A DNA stretch of 5,754 nt from Haemophilus sp. (GTDB lineage: Bacteria > Pseudomonadota > Gammaproteobacteria > Enterobacterales > Pasteurellaceae). A program made the translations under genes and the position numbers. Shown here in pieces: positions 5,240 through 5,754 of this stretch. The notes under the pieces are model-generated. The model was not told where the DNA came from. It saw only the letters and a program-made list of their open reading frames with translations, and did no database searches. Each line of letters opens with the position of its first letter. Position 1 is the first letter of the stretch. The stretch spans positions 1 through 5,754 of the forward strand of contig JAHZCF010000034.1 of assembly GCA_019423005.1 (NCBI GenBank). Direction: 5' to 3'.

Positions 5240-5267
5240 CAACCACACGTTTTTAATGAAATTTTAC

Positions 5268-5295
5268 TTGCAACGAAGTAAGATAAACGTATAAT
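5268..5295 (+). promoter_or_regulatory. Promoter of tRNA-Leu
   Basis: TTGCAA (5268-5273) and a perfect TATAAT (5290-5295) are 16 bp apart, with AT-rich sequence upstream of the -35 box. Transcription would start near 5302, about ten bases before the mature tRNA 5' end, as expected for a short tRNA leader. No GC-rich stringent discriminator is evident after the -10 box. Confidence 0.75.
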
Positions 5296-5311
5296 TCAGA
5301 ACAACCTAAAT

Positions 5312-5397
5312 GCCTGGGTGGCGAAATTGGTAGACGCAGCGGATTCAAAATCCGCCGGTGAATAACCGTGTCGGTTCGAGTCCGACCCTAGGCACCA
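5312..5397 (+). tRNA. tRNA-Leu(CAA)
   Basis: The full cloverleaf is visible. The acceptor stem GCCTGGG (5312-5318) pairs with CCTAGGC (5387-5393) with one G-T wobble, followed by discriminator A and an encoded CCA at 5395-5397. The anticodon stem GCGGA/TCCGC (5339-5343, 5351-5355) holds the loop TTCAAAA with anticodon CAA at 5346-5348, reading UUG codons. A long variable arm (CGGT-GAATA-ACCG) marks a class II tRNA, as leucine tRNAs are, and the T arm GTCGG-TTCGAGT-CCGAC is perfect. It has its own promoter and terminator, so it is a monocistronic tRNA gene. Confidence 0.97.
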
Positions 5398-5407
5398 CAG
5401 AATTTAT

Positions 5408-5437
5408 AAGCTCTGAAGTTGATTCAGGGCTTTTTTA
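5408..5437 (+). terminator. Terminator of tRNA-Leu
   Basis: AAGCTCTGAA (5408-5417) pairs with TTCAGGGCTT (5423-5432) over 10 bp with one wobble and a 5-nt loop, and six consecutive T residues run through 5431-5436. It begins 10 bp after the tRNA CCA end and separates it from ttcA. Confidence 0.9.
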
Positions 5438-5456
5438 TTAGCTAAAGTAAATCAAT

Positions 5457-5754
5457 ATGACAGAACAAAACCAAGATAAAAAACAGACTTATAATTTCAA
5501 TAAATTGCAAAAACGTCTTCGCCGTAATGTAGGCAATGCAATTGCTGATTTTGGTATGATTGAAGAGGGTGATAAAGTAATGGTTTGCCTTTCAGGTGGT
5601 AAAGACAGCTATACGCTTCTCGATATTTTGTTAAATTTACAACAAAGCGCACCGATTAAATTTGATATCGTAGCCGTCAATTTAGACCAAAAACAGCCAG
5701 GTTTTCCTGAGCATGTTTTACCTGAATATCTGCAAAGTATTGGTGTGGATTATA
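5457..5754 (+). CDS. ttcA: tRNA 2-thiocytidine(32) synthetase TtcA, N-terminal part
   Basis: TtcA uses ATP and an iron-sulfur cluster to thiolate cytidine 32 in the anticodon loop of certain tRNAs. The 99 codons visible before the window ends contain the N-terminal helix NFNKLQKRLRRNVGNAIADF, then the PP-loop nucleotide-binding motif SGGKDS at residues 46-51 within KVMVCLSGGKDSYTLLDIL, followed by VAVNLDQKQPGFPEHVLPEYL, all typical of TtcA. The E. coli enzyme has about 311 residues, so roughly one third is seen; the cluster-binding cysteines lie beyond the window. The ATG at 5457 is chosen because it gives the family's usual N-terminus; the upstream AAAG at 5444-5447 is only a weak ribosome binding site. 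A promoter between the tRNA terminator and the start is not obvious, so readthrough from the tRNA gene may contribute. Confidence 0.95.
   Translation, partial: MTEQNQDKKQTYNFNKLQKRLRRNVGNAIADFGMIEEGDKVMVCLSGGKDSYTLLDILLNLQQSAPIKFDIVAVNLDQKQPGFPEHVLPEYLQSIGVDY

Noticed and set aside
5312..5397. tRNA-Leu as an integration site for a phage or ICE (leucine tRNA genes are known targets in Haemophilus)
   Set aside because: No duplicated tRNA 3' end, integrase gene or prophage sequence is visible in the window; the flanks are ordinary promoter and terminator.
1..5754. CRISPR arrays, insertion sequences, or simple tetranucleotide repeats for phase variation
   Set aside because: No regularly spaced direct repeats, transposase remnants with terminal repeats, or runs of tandem tetranucleotides were seen on reading both strands.

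Overview
The window looks like chromosomal DNA from a Pasteurellaceae species of the Haemophilus group. Four exact copies of the hin-type DNA uptake sequence AAGTGCGGT are present, all on the + strand. Composition is AT-rich, and the exonuclease I, ferritin and TtcA sequences are typical gammaproteobacterial proteins. I cannot name the species from sequence alone.

Layout, all genes on the + strand: (1) the last 16 codons of a gene that resembles the MukB C-terminus, closed by a terminator-like hairpin built on an uptake sequence. (2) A tight three-gene set (gaps of 4 and 2 bp): a lysine-rich, low-GC protein with an N-terminal RecB-like PD-(D/E)XK nuclease fold and a C-terminal DUF5655-type domain, a ten-helix EamA/DMT transporter, and sbcB (exonuclease I). 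A perfect 14-bp terminator hairpin ends the set. (3) A 770-bp stretch without a convincing gene. Its right half carries Fur-box-like repeats and a good sigma-70 promoter for the next operon. (4) A two-gene ferritin operon, two FtnA-type subunits about 63% identical (hand count), both with a complete ferroxidase centre, ending in a strong GAAA-loop terminator. (5) A tRNA-Leu(CAA) gene with its own promoter and terminator. (6) The first 99 codons of ttcA, the tRNA 2-thiocytidine-32 synthetase.

The themes are ordinary: chromosome maintenance and repair (MukB, SbcB, perhaps the putative nuclease), iron storage under likely Fur control, and tRNA production and modification. I did not find a clear new multi-gene system. 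The points most worth a second look are the putative nuclease-DUF5655 gene wedged between mukB and sbcB, the layered Fur-like operator region upstream of the ferritins, and the long gene-free gap. That gap may mark a synteny difference from H. influenzae, where (from memory) the phoRB/pst genes lie between sbcB and the ferritins.
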